This document shows positions 26,678-34,749 of a stretch of DNA of 64,000 bases, piece by piece. The stretch lies in the NCBI RefSeq assembly GCF_001984175.1, contig NZ_MTQP01000061.1, positions 124,001 to 188,000 on the forward strand, read 5' to 3'. Position 1 is the first letter of the stretch. Every line of letters begins with the position of its first letter. The notes under the pieces were generated by a model. It saw only the letters and a list, made by a program, of their open reading frames with translations, ran no database searches and was not told the DNA's origin. The stretch comes from Saccharothrix sp. ALI-22-I (GTDB lineage: Bacteria > Actinomycetota > Actinomycetes > Mycobacteriales > Pseudonocardiaceae). Position numbers and translations under genes: made by a program.

Positions 26678-27043
26678 TTGTCAGGTGCGGTTTTCCACGG
26701 TATGCGACCGTGGGCATTGGACGCGGGGATCATCGAGTGCACGGGAACAGCTCTCGGCGTGGTCGACCTGCACAACGACGCCGACGTCTTGGAGGTCGTG
26801 ATCACCACTGGTCGCACCGTCCGCCTGCGCTTCTCGCACACGGCTGGTGGGCGTGCGTTCGCACTGGTGTTCACCGGGGTTTCCCGGTTCCATGCGGCCC
26901 GACTCGATCATCACCCCGATGACGCGGCGCTGTTCCACGATCTGAGCCACGTTCCGGTCGAGGGCGGCTCGGACTGCGAGATCACGCTGGCGGCACTCCG
27001 GTTGGAACTGAGGGCGGCCGGGGTTGAGTTCTCCGTCGACTGA
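26678..27043 (+). CDS. Hypothetical protein, 121 residues
   Basis: TTG 26678 is chosen because GGAGG lies 8 bases upstream; a GTG at 26621 overlapping the methyltransferase stop is the alternative. Sequence starts GAVFHGMRPWALDAGIIECTG, then beta-rich DVLEVVITTGRTVRLRFSHT and an acidic C-terminus. No family recognised. Probably cotranscribed with the methyltransferase, which is the only hint to its role. Confidence 0.55.
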   Translation: MSGAVFHGMRPWALDAGIIECTGTALGVVDLHNDADVLEVVITTGRTVRLRFSHTAGGRAFALVFTGVSRFHAARLDHHPDDAALFHDLSHVPVEGGSDCEITLAALRLELRAAGVEFSVD

Positions 27044-27086
27044 GCAGCGGTGCAAACGTGGCGGGATGGGATCCGACACGGCGGTC

Positions 27087-27278
27087 TCACCCCACCAAGC
27101 GGAAGAGCACTTGCTTGGGCGGTGGAACCGTGCATGCCGCACCAGGAGCGTTCGGCTCCTCGTGCTCGATCTCGTACTGGCACTCCGAGCATGGATCGGG
27201 GGCGATGTGCTCGCGCCAGTCGTGTCCGCATTGCGGGCAGTCGCCGTACCAAGAGCGCCGGCGCCTGAGCCATCTCAT
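27087..27278 (-). CDS. Small zinc-ribbon protein
   Basis: 63 residues with two CxxC knuckles: GDCPQCGHDWREH and PDPCSECQYEIEHEEP. This layout is common in small actinomycete proteins of unknown function. The ATG at 27278 lies right at the conserved beginning MRWLRRRRSWYGDCP; the frame is open further up to 27401 through a hairpin region, which is unlikely to be translated. No Shine-Dalgarno. Confidence 0.65.
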   Translation of the reverse strand: MRWLRRRRSWYGDCPQCGHDWREHIAPDPCSECQYEIEHEEPNAPGAACTVPPPKQVLFRLVG

Positions 27279-27373
27279 GGAGAGATGATCGCACGAACCC
27301 GAGACGCCCAGCTGGGGCCATTTCAGGCCGCCAGAGCCAATGGCCAGAAGCCTTGAGTGTGCTCTGAACTGCA

Positions 27374-27401
27374 ATGCGTCGAAGACGTGTCTTCGACGCA
27401 T
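27374..27401 (-). terminator. Perfect 13-base palindrome after the GNAT gene
   Basis: ATGCGTCGAAGAC/GTCTTCGACGCAT around GT, 55 bases past the stop codon at 27456. Likely a terminator; the tiny loop also makes it cruciform-prone. Confidence 0.6.
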
Positions 27402-27455
27402 CAGCGTAGCGGCTGCTCGGTTCCTCAGTGGTCGTTGCCTTTCAGCGCGTGGGCG

Positions 27456-28430
27456 TCAGACGTCGAGCGCCCAGCGCACGTATCGCATCTTCGGCGTGAA
27501 GCCGGCCCTTTCGAAGACCCCGAACGCCCCGAAGGGGTTCGCCGAGTCCACGCTCAAGCTGGCGCGGCCGTAGTCCTGGTCGGCGGCGGCTCGCAGCGCG
27601 TGTCCGATCAGCGCGCCGGCGACGCCCCGCTTCCGGTAGTCCCGGAGGGTTCCGATGAGCATGAAGTGCGCGTCGCGGACGCCGGTGGCCGGCGTATCGG
27701 CCTCCCAGTACATGGTCACCAACATGCCCGCCGGAGCCCCGTTCGCCACATCCCGGAGCAGGAAGCTGACCTCGGGCCGGAACGTCTGGTTGGTGATCTT
27801 GTTCTTCCAGGAGTCCACGGGCATCGGCGCCGAACCCCAGTGGTCCTTGAACGACTCATTCCGGATCAACCGGAAATCCTCGTCGTTCTGCTCCGACCAC
27901 GGCTCGACCCGCAGCCCGTCGGGGATCGCCGCGTCGGGGATCGCGTCGCCGAGCGGGTGCTCCATGCGCTGGTAGTAGCGGACCGGCGCGAAGCCCTGGG
28001 AGCGGACGAGTTCGGCCACGCCGGCGATGTGCTCGGCCTTGTGGACGTCGACCACGAGCTTCAGCGTCGGGTGGTGCAGTGCGTGCACTACCTTCGCCGC
28101 CGCCACGCCGGCTTCCACGAGCACGGTGCCGACACCCCGGCGGCGGTAGTCAGGGTGGACCCCGCCGTCCATGAAGACCCGGTGGACCTCCTCCGCGGAC
28201 GGCTTGTAGCGGATCTTCATGTAGCCGACCATCACGTCGCCGTCGAAAGCGGCGAGGCTCGCGCGCTCCAGGTCCGCGTAGGGGTCGATCAGCTCCTGGA
28301 GAGTGTCCTCCTCGTTGTAGTTCTCGCCGATCTTGTCAACGGTCTCGATGACGTTGAGGAGGTCGGCCGACGCCTTGGCGTCCCCGCTGGTGAGCGGCCG
28401 CCACGTGAGGGAGGCCGATTCTTCGTACAT
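27456..28430 (-). CDS. Tandem GNAT N-acetyltransferase
   Basis: 324 residues with two GNAT domains. The first has VFMDGGVHPDYRRRGVGTVL (Q/RxxGxG acetyl-CoA loop near 93-104), the second HFMLIGTLRDYRKRGVAGAL near 250. Layout and length resemble mycothiol-synthase-type tandem enzymes, but MshD-specific sequence is not evident, so the acceptor amine is open. ATG 28430 begins the first conserved strand; ATG 28499 would add 23 residues without homology. Confidence 0.8.
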   Translation of the reverse strand: MYEESASLTWRPLTSGDAKASADLLNVIETVDKIGENYNEEDTLQELIDPYADLERASLAAFDGDVMVGYMKIRYKPSAEEVHRVFMDGGVHPDYRRRGVGTVLVEAGVAAAKVVHALHHPTLKLVVDVHKAEHIAGVAELVRSQGFAPVRYYQRMEHPLGDAIPDAAIPDGLRVEPWSEQNDEDFRLIRNESFKDHWGSAPMPVDSWKNKITNQTFRPEVSFLLRDVANGAPAGMLVTMYWEADTPATGVRDAHFMLIGTLRDYRKRGVAGALIGHALRAAADQDYGRASLSVDSANPFGAFGVFERAGFTPKMRYVRWALDV

Positions 28431-28526
28431 GCGGCCGACGGTAAACCCCGCACGCGAGGGCTGTCGCTTTGTTTCCTTACCGAAGACGATCAACGCCATG
28501 TGTTGCGCCCGGCCCGCTGTAGAGCA

Positions 28527-30521
28527 TCAGACAACGCCGGCGGCGATCAGCTGTTGCCAGATCACCCCTTGGTCGACGACCTCGACGCCGAGCTTCTCGG
28601 CCTTGGCGAGCTTGCTCGCGCCGACGTCGCCGCCGGTGATCAGGTAGTCGGTGTTGGCCGAGACGGAGGACGCGGTGGTCGCGCCGGCCTTCTCGCACAG
28701 CCGCTGGAAGGTGGGGCGGGGGACCTTCTCGCCGGAGCGCGGGTCGTTGATCGCGCCGGTGATCACCACGGTCTTGCCGGCCAGGGGCGCGTCGGAGGCG
28801 ACGACGGGCGGCAGGTCCTCCTCGCGCACGTCCAACGAGACGCCGCGCTCGCGCAGCCGTTCCAGCTCGGGCCGCAGCCGGGTCAGGTGCTCGATCAGCG
28901 AGGACGCCACCTTCGGGCCGATGTCCTCGACGGCGACGAGCCGTTCCTCGCCGGCGTCGGCGACCTCCTCCAGCGAGCCGAACCCCGCGCGGCACAGGCG
29001 GGTGGCGGTGCCCTCTGACGCCATCGGGATCGCCAGGCCGATCAGCGCGCGGCGCAGTCCGACCTGACGGCTGGCGGCGATCGACTCGATCATGCGCGTG
29101 GCGGAGGTCTCGCCGATGCGGTCGAACTCCAGCAACTGCTCCTTGGTCAGGGTGTAGAAGTCGGACGGGTGTTCGAGGATGCCGGCCTCGGCGAGGCGTT
29201 CGATCCACACCGGACCGATGGCGTCGATGTCCGCCGCCGCGCGTGAGGCCCAGTGGATCAACCGGCGCACGGTCTGCGCGGGGCAGGCGACGTTGGTGCA
29301 GAACAACTCCCGGCTGTTGCCCTGCTCGGTCAACCCGTGCCCGCACGACGGGCAGACGGTGGGCGGCACGATCTCGCGCTCCGCGCCCGTCCGCTTGGAC
29401 TCGTCCAGCACACCGGCGACGAACGGGATCACGTCCCCGGCTCTGCGCACCAGCACGGTGTCCCCGATTTTGATGCCGCGCGCGCGGATCACCTCCTGGT
29501 TGGCCAGCGTCGCGCGGGTGACCGTCGTCCCGCCCACGAACACCGGCTCCAGCCAGGCGACCGGGGCGATCTTGCCCGTCTTGCCGACGTCCCACACCAC
29601 ATCGGACAACACGGTGGTCTTCTCCTCGGCGGCGAACTTGAACGCCAGCGCACCGCGAGGCGAACTCGACCGCACGCCCGCAGCGGAAAATGCGCCCCGG
29701 TCCGCCAGCCGCAGCACGGCGCCGTCCAGGTCGTAGTCCAGGTCGTTGCGCCGCGCCTCGATCTCGGAGATCACCGCCTGTGCCGCGTCCGCGTCGTCGC
29801 AGTGCCGCATGTCGGCGACGCTGAACCCGAGCGTCCGCAGTCCCTGCTCCAGGTCGGCCGCGGTTCCGTGCGGATCGGAGGTGTCCAGGTCGAAGGCGAA
29901 GAACTGCAGGCGCCGTTCGGCGACGACGGCCGGGTCTTTGGCCCGCAGGGTGCCGGCGGCGGCGTTGCGCGGGTTGATCAGCGGTTTGTCCGGGTGGGCC
30001 GTGTTGTAGTCGGCGAACGTGGAGCGCAGCATCACGGCCTCGCCGCGCACCTCGACCCGGCCCGGCGCGGCCACCCGGTCGGGCACCCCATCGGTCAGCG
30101 CACGGACCAGGAAGGTCACGTCGTCGCCGGTCGTGCCGTCACCGCGCGTGACCGCCCGGGCCAGCCGCCCGTCCTCGTAGACCAGTGCCAGCGACAGCCC
30201 GTCCAGTTTCGGCATGACCACCACCGGCTGGCCGGGGAACCGGTCGAAGAACGCGGCGACCTGCTCGGGCCGGGTCGCCTTCTCCAGCGACAACATCGGA
30301 CGCGAGTGCCGCACCGGCGCGTGCAGCACCGCCGGCGCGCCCACCTGCTCCAGCGGGTTAGGGTCGGGCGCCAGCTCCGGGTTCGCCTCGATCAGACCGC
30401 GCAGCTCGTCCTCGATCGCGTCGTACTCGGCGTCTGCCACCAGCGGCGAGCCGCGGTAGTACGCGTCGCGCAGCACGACGATCTGGTCGGCGAGTTCCCG
30501 GATGCGTTCCTCAGCGTTCAC
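28527..30521 (-). CDS. ligA: NAD+-dependent DNA ligase (divergent paralogue type)
   Basis: 664 residues with the full LigA set: Ia domain with YRGSPLVADAEYD (about 21-33), adenylated Lys105 in MPKLDGLSL, an OB fold, a four-Cys zinc finger (CPSCG ... CTNVACPA), helix-hairpin-helix repeats, and a C-terminal BRCT domain from LAGKTVVITGAI. It seals nicks using NAD+. Several core phrases (TLANQEVIRARGIKIGDTV, VIPFVAGV) differ from the usual actinomycete housekeeping ligase, so this may be a second ligase. GTG 30521 gives the normal length. Confidence 0.9.
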   Translation of the reverse strand: MNAEERIRELADQIVVLRDAYYRGSPLVADAEYDAIEDELRGLIEANPELAPDPNPLEQVGAPAVLHAPVRHSRPMLSLEKATRPEQVAAFFDRFPGQPVVVMPKLDGLSLALVYEDGRLARAVTRGDGTTGDDVTFLVRALTDGVPDRVAAPGRVEVRGEAVMLRSTFADYNTAHPDKPLINPRNAAAGTLRAKDPAVVAERRLQFFAFDLDTSDPHGTAADLEQGLRTLGFSVADMRHCDDADAAQAVISEIEARRNDLDYDLDGAVLRLADRGAFSAAGVRSSSPRGALAFKFAAEEKTTVLSDVVWDVGKTGKIAPVAWLEPVFVGGTTVTRATLANQEVIRARGIKIGDTVLVRRAGDVIPFVAGVLDESKRTGAEREIVPPTVCPSCGHGLTEQGNSRELFCTNVACPAQTVRRLIHWASRAAADIDAIGPVWIERLAEAGILEHPSDFYTLTKEQLLEFDRIGETSATRMIESIAASRQVGLRRALIGLAIPMASEGTATRLCRAGFGSLEEVADAGEERLVAVEDIGPKVASSLIEHLTRLRPELERLRERGVSLDVREEDLPPVVASDAPLAGKTVVITGAINDPRSGEKVPRPTFQRLCEKAGATTASSVSANTDYLITGGDVGASKLAKAEKLGVEVVDQGVIWQQLIAAGVV

Positions 30522-30584
30522 GGCTGACAAGTTACCGGCGACCACCGACAAAGCGCCGGACTCCCGTCGGGCAGGATCGATCCC

Positions 30585-31022
30585 GTGGTCAGCATCAGCC
30601 AAGAGTCACCCGAAGAAACCGAACAGCGTCTCCTGCGGGTGATCGCGGCCGCCCGACTCGGCGCGCTCGACGGGGACTGGTCGTTCTTCGAGGCGCCGCT
30701 CGCCGATCCGCCCACCCTCGACGCCGACACGCTGGCGGCCGTGCGCGACGAGGACCGCTGGTCCTGGCTCGCCCCCGCGAACGGCACCGCCACCGAACGG
30801 TTCGCCCTGTTCTCCTTCCACTTCCCGGCCGACCTGGACAACAGCGGGTTCGTCGGCTGGCTGGCCACCGAGCTCAAGCTTCGGCTCGGGACCGGCGTCT
30901 TCGTGGTCTGCGGCCAGAACAGCGACCGAGGCGGGATCTACGACTACTGGGGCTGCCCCGCGCAACTGCGAGAGCAGGCCGCGCAGGTCCTTCACGAGTT
31001 GCGCGGGGCAGCGACGAGCTAG
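30585..31022 (+). CDS. DUF6196-like hypothetical protein
   Basis: 145 residues, soluble. The stretch FALFSFHFPADLDNSGFVGW and FVVCGQNSDRGGIYDYWGCP are the conserved core; I recall this as the DUF6196 family but am not certain. Divergent from ligA with 63 bases between starts, and convergent with the amidohydrolase (12 bases between stops). GTG start. No activity known. Confidence 0.6.
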   Translation: MVSISQESPEETEQRLLRVIAAARLGALDGDWSFFEAPLADPPTLDADTLAAVRDEDRWSWLAPANGTATERFALFSFHFPADLDNSGFVGWLATELKLRLGTGVFVVCGQNSDRGGIYDYWGCPAQLREQAAQVLHELRGAATS

Positions 31023-31034
31023 GGCGGGGCTGCG

Positions 31035-34000
31035 TCAGAACTCCCCGCAGCACACGTGGGCGGCCCATTCCGGCTCGTGCCACCAGTGCCGGGGGTCGTG
31101 CGCCACGGAGTGGTCGTGCGGCTGCGGTGCCCCGAAGGCAACGGGTTGTGTGCCGCGGAACGGGGTGAGGAGGTCCTCGACGTTGTGCACGACCCCGCCG
31201 ACAACGACCTTGCGCACCGCGGCGGCGGCTCGGATGTCCGCCAGCGGGTTGCCCGCGACCAGCGCGATATCGGCGTAGGCGCCCGGCCGGAGGGTGCCCA
31301 CCTTGCCGGACAGCCCCATCCACGCCGCGGGGTTGCGGGTTGCCGTGGTCAGTGCTTCCAGCGGGGTGAAGCCGAAGGTCACCATCGCTCGCAGGTTCTG
31401 GTGTGTCGCGGTGGCCACGGCGTCCAGCGGGGCGTCCGTGCCGCAGATCACCAGGCCGCCGCCGCGGTGAATCCGCAGCACCATGTCCACCCAGCCCGCG
31501 AGGATGTCGCGCGACCACGGGGATTCCGGTTTGCCGGCGGCCTCGGCATCGGCGAGGTACCTCCCGTACTCCCACGGCGGGAACAGCACGCGGGTGCGTT
31601 CGTCGGTCACCAGGGATTTGTCGTCGGCGTAGAGGGCGCGGGACTGGAACAGGGTCGGGGTCACCGACATGCCGGAGCGCACGAAGAGCTCCACCACGTC
31701 CTGGTACGCCCGGCCGGTGCGGCTCACCGTGTGCGAGTAGCCGAGCCTGTTCGTGGCCCCGACGTGCTCCATGCCGTCCATGCCGACGGACGCCGCGGGG
31801 TAGAGGTAGTGGGACGACAGCGGGACACCGGCGCGGTGCGCGGCCCGCACGGTCTCCCGCTGGAGTTCCACGGGCAGCCGCACGTACGTCTTCACCATGT
31901 CGTAGTCGAGTTCGAGCGCCCGCTTCAGCTCCAGGTCGAGCTGCGCGCGCGACAGCGTCGGCCGCATGAAGTTGTAGTAGACGCGCGAGCCGTCGATCGC
32001 CTCACCGGTGCCGACGAACCGCGGTCCCACCAGGGCGCCCGACGCCAACGCCTCCTTGGTCTCCAGCATCTGGTACACCGGGTCGCCCGGCGAACGGGTC
32101 GTCGTGATGCCGTAGGCGAGCCACAGCCTGCCCTGCCGCGCACCCCACTGGCGGCCGCGCAGGTGCCAGTGGTTGTGGGCGTCGACCAGTCCGGGCATGG
32201 CGACGAGGTCGCGCGCGTCCACCACCTTCTCCCCCGGCGCCGCGCGGTGCGGCCGGATCTCCTGGACGCGACCGCGTTCCACGATGATGTCGACGTCGTG
32301 GCGGAGGCCGCCGCTCTCCCCGTCCCACACCGCGCCGGCGTGGATGACGGTGCGCGGTGGCGGTTTCGGTGTGCGCCAGGAGAAGTCCAGGCGGATGGTG
32401 CGGGGCGGCCCGCCGTCGAGGGGCACCCGGCGCAGCACGCCGTTGCGGAGGTGGACCAGGGCGTCCGACCCGCACCAGGCCAAGGAGTCGGTCACCTCGT
32501 GGGTCACCTGGCGCGGGTCGCCGAGGAACCGGCCCGCCGCGTCGACCGCGACGACCCACGCGACGCTCTCCACGACGAACGCCAGGTGCCGCCCGTCGGG
32601 TGACCACACCGGCCCGTCGTCACCCCGGGTCGCGATCGAGCGGAACGGCATCGGCTCGGTGTAGCGGAGTTCGCCGCCGGCCAGGTGCACGGTGAGGATC
32701 TGGCTGGTGCCCTCGCGGAACCGGCGGGAGAAGGGCTTGACCGCGGCGAGCGCGAGCACGGTGCCGTCGGCCGACCAGGTGGGCCTGCCGGGCATGAAGA
32801 GGGTGGGCGTGACCTGCTTGCGGCTTCCCGCGGCGACGTCGAGGACCCACACCACGCCGTCCTGGTCCACGTAAGCGATCTGCTTGCCGTCGGGGGAGAA
32901 CCGCGGTGTCGTCTGCGCGCCGGGGGACGCGCTCAGCGCGGTGTCCTCGCCCGTCGCCAGGTTGCGCAACCGCAGCGCGGGAACGCCCTGCCGGTCGCTG
33001 GAGTACACAATGGACCGGCCGTCCGGCGCGAAGTCGGGGTCGGAGTCGAAGAACGCGCCGTCGGTGAGCTTGCGCGGCCTGCCGCCCGTGATCGGGACGA
33101 CGTGGATGGCGTTGAGGGCGCGGAACGCGATCTGCCGCCCGTCCGGCGACACGACCGGACTCGCGATGCCCCGCACCGGGCCGCCCTCCACCTCGCGGGC
33201 GGGACGGCGCGGCGCTCGACGGGCGATCGGCACGGTGGCCCGGAACGGGATGTCCCGGACCGCGCCGTCGGGTTCGCGGCGGCGGATTCGGCCGTCGGCG
33301 GTGTAGAGGACGGACTCGCCGATCCACGTGGCGGCGAAGCCGAAGACGTCCTCACCGGTGGTGAGCTGCCGGTCGCCGAGGACGAGGTCCGCGCGGCCAC
33401 CGCGCACGAGGGTGTAGCTCGGGGTGCGGCCGTCCGGTCCGAAGGTGGCGCCGTGGATGCGGCCGCCCGTCGGTGCTGTCGCCACGCGGACGCGCTCGGC
33501 GGTGGCGACTGTGACGACGTCCACGGCGTTCTCGTTGACGGTGACGACGATCCGCTGGCCGTCCGGGGACCAGCGCGGCGCGGCGGCCTCGTCCGGCGGT
33601 CCGGTGAGCGCGGTGACCTCGCCGGACGCGACGTCGAGGAGCCAGACCCCGTAGGAGCCGCCGCGGTCGCTGGTGAACGCGATGCGCCTGCCGTCCGGGG
33701 AGAACGCCGGTTCCCGGTGGTCGAACCGGCCACGGGTGAGCTGCCGCGGCTCACCGCCGGCGACGTCGACGGCGTAGAGGTGGAAGTTCCCGTCGCGGTA
33801 GGACTGGAACACGATCGACCGGCCGTCCGCAGACCACGACGGCAGCGTCGCGTCCTGGAGGTCACCGGTCAGCCTGCGGGCCGTGCCGCCGCCCACTGGC
33901 AGCACCCAGATCGCGGTCACCAGGTCCATCGCGAGCCACTGGCCGTCGGGCGACAGGGCGACCGAGGTATTGGTGCCTTCACGCAGCACGACCGTGCCAC

Positions 34001-34154
34001 CGGACGCGACGTCCGGTTCGCCGTCCTGCGCGCCGTCCGCCTGCGCGCCGTGCGCCACACCCGGGGCCGCCGCGCTCGTGGCGCCCAACACGACCGCGAT
34101 CTGACCGGTACGCGCCAGTACTTCGCGGCGGGAAAGGTCCTCTTGGGGTGTCAT
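31035..34154 (-). CDS. Amidohydrolase with N-terminal TolB/PD40 beta-propeller
   Basis: 1039 residues. SRREVLARTGQIAVVLG (8-24) is a Tat-type signal. Residues 45-600 hold many PD40 blades (SPDGQWLAMD, SADGRSIVFQS, SPDGRRIAFTSD, SPDGKQIAYVD). The C-terminal 400 residues are an amidohydrolase TIM barrel: PGLVDAHNHWH with the HxH metal pair, VKTYVRLP (carboxylated-Lys region), SSHYLYP and CGTDAP with the catalytic Asp. Such fusions are annotated as exported metal hydrolases or peptidases. The propeller probably gates substrate. Substrate unknown. Confidence 0.88.
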   Translation of the reverse strand: MTPQEDLSRREVLARTGQIAVVLGATSAAAPGVAHGAQADGAQDGEPDVASGGTVVLREGTNTSVALSPDGQWLAMDLVTAIWVLPVGGGTARRLTGDLQDATLPSWSADGRSIVFQSYRDGNFHLYAVDVAGGEPRQLTRGRFDHREPAFSPDGRRIAFTSDRGGSYGVWLLDVASGEVTALTGPPDEAAAPRWSPDGQRIVVTVNENAVDVVTVATAERVRVATAPTGGRIHGATFGPDGRTPSYTLVRGGRADLVLGDRQLTTGEDVFGFAATWIGESVLYTADGRIRRREPDGAVRDIPFRATVPIARRAPRRPAREVEGGPVRGIASPVVSPDGRQIAFRALNAIHVVPITGGRPRKLTDGAFFDSDPDFAPDGRSIVYSSDRQGVPALRLRNLATGEDTALSASPGAQTTPRFSPDGKQIAYVDQDGVVWVLDVAAGSRKQVTPTLFMPGRPTWSADGTVLALAAVKPFSRRFREGTSQILTVHLAGGELRYTEPMPFRSIATRGDDGPVWSPDGRHLAFVVESVAWVVAVDAAGRFLGDPRQVTHEVTDSLAWCGSDALVHLRNGVLRRVPLDGGPPRTIRLDFSWRTPKPPPRTVIHAGAVWDGESGGLRHDVDIIVERGRVQEIRPHRAAPGEKVVDARDLVAMPGLVDAHNHWHLRGRQWGARQGRLWLAYGITTTRSPGDPVYQMLETKEALASGALVGPRFVGTGEAIDGSRVYYNFMRPTLSRAQLDLELKRALELDYDMVKTYVRLPVELQRETVRAAHRAGVPLSSHYLYPAASVGMDGMEHVGATNRLGYSHTVSRTGRAYQDVVELFVRSGMSVTPTLFQSRALYADDKSLVTDERTRVLFPPWEYGRYLADAEAAGKPESPWSRDILAGWVDMVLRIHRGGGLVICGTDAPLDAVATATHQNLRAMVTFGFTPLEALTTATRNPAAWMGLSGKVGTLRPGAYADIALVAGNPLADIRAAAAVRKVVVGGVVHNVEDLLTPFRGTQPVAFGAPQPHDHSVAHDPRHWWHEPEWAAHVCCGEF

Positions 34155-34604
34155 GCTTGTGCGTCCTCCCCGAGCAGCCTGTGGAACTCTCGATCAAGAC
34201 AGTGCCACGGCGGACCCGCGCCGGGATGACCCGTTCACCGCAACAGTTCCCGCTCCGAACGGCCTCCGCGAATCGACCAACCGCCACCCGCAGCACGCGG
34301 AACCGGGCAGTCCAACGGCGCTGCCGCCGAACTCGACTTCCGAGGTTTGCCCAGGTCTTCGCTAGGATGCGTGGTCTGCGCTGCACGGAGGTGGCCTGTG
34401 GAGACGACGTCGGCAGGGTGCCGCGGACCGTGTTCGACGGTCTGGCCGAGAGCTCGTCGCAGCCGGTCCCGCGCGTGTTCGACCTCGCGGGCGCGCCGGG
34501 CGCGAACAGCCACGGGTACGCGCTGGCCAAGTTGATGCACTCCGCGCTGCGCGGGTGTCCGGAGGACGACCGGCAGCGGCTGGAGAACGACGTGCTGGGC
34601 CACG
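34155..34604. other. 450-base stretch without an intact gene
   Basis: Contains the upstream region of the amidohydrolase and a plus-strand protein-like frame around 34365-34600 (VFDGLAESSSQPVPRVFDLA, YALAKLMHSALRGCPEDDRQ) with no ribosome site. It lies in another frame from the monooxygenase tail that follows. I take it as decayed coding DNA of unknown family. Confidence 0.35.
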
Positions 34605-34742
34605 CTGCGGGAGGTCGAGGAGGACGGCGCCCTGCTCGTGCGGCCGGACAAGCACATCGGCTGGCGGTCCCAGCGGCTCGCCGACGACCCGGATACGGTC
34701 CTGGCGGACGCCGTGTCGGCGATCCTGAGCAGGAAGGACTGA
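34605..34742 (+). pseudogene. FAD-dependent aromatic hydroxylase, C-terminal stump
   Basis: 46 codons ending at a TGA 7 bases before the hydroxyquinol fusion gene: LREVEEDGALLVRPDKHIGW then RSQRLADDPDTVLADAV. The phrase DGALLVRPDxHxxWR is the usual end of TfdB/resorcinol-hydroxylase-type flavoproteins. Everything upstream of it is missing. Its place fits a resorcinol-to-hydroxyquinol hydroxylase that would have supplied the next enzyme. Confidence 0.6.
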
Positions 34743-34749
34743 GCCACCG

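Noticed and set aside
31056..32603. 515-codon plus frame
   Set aside because: Antisense to the amidohydrolase, atypical composition.
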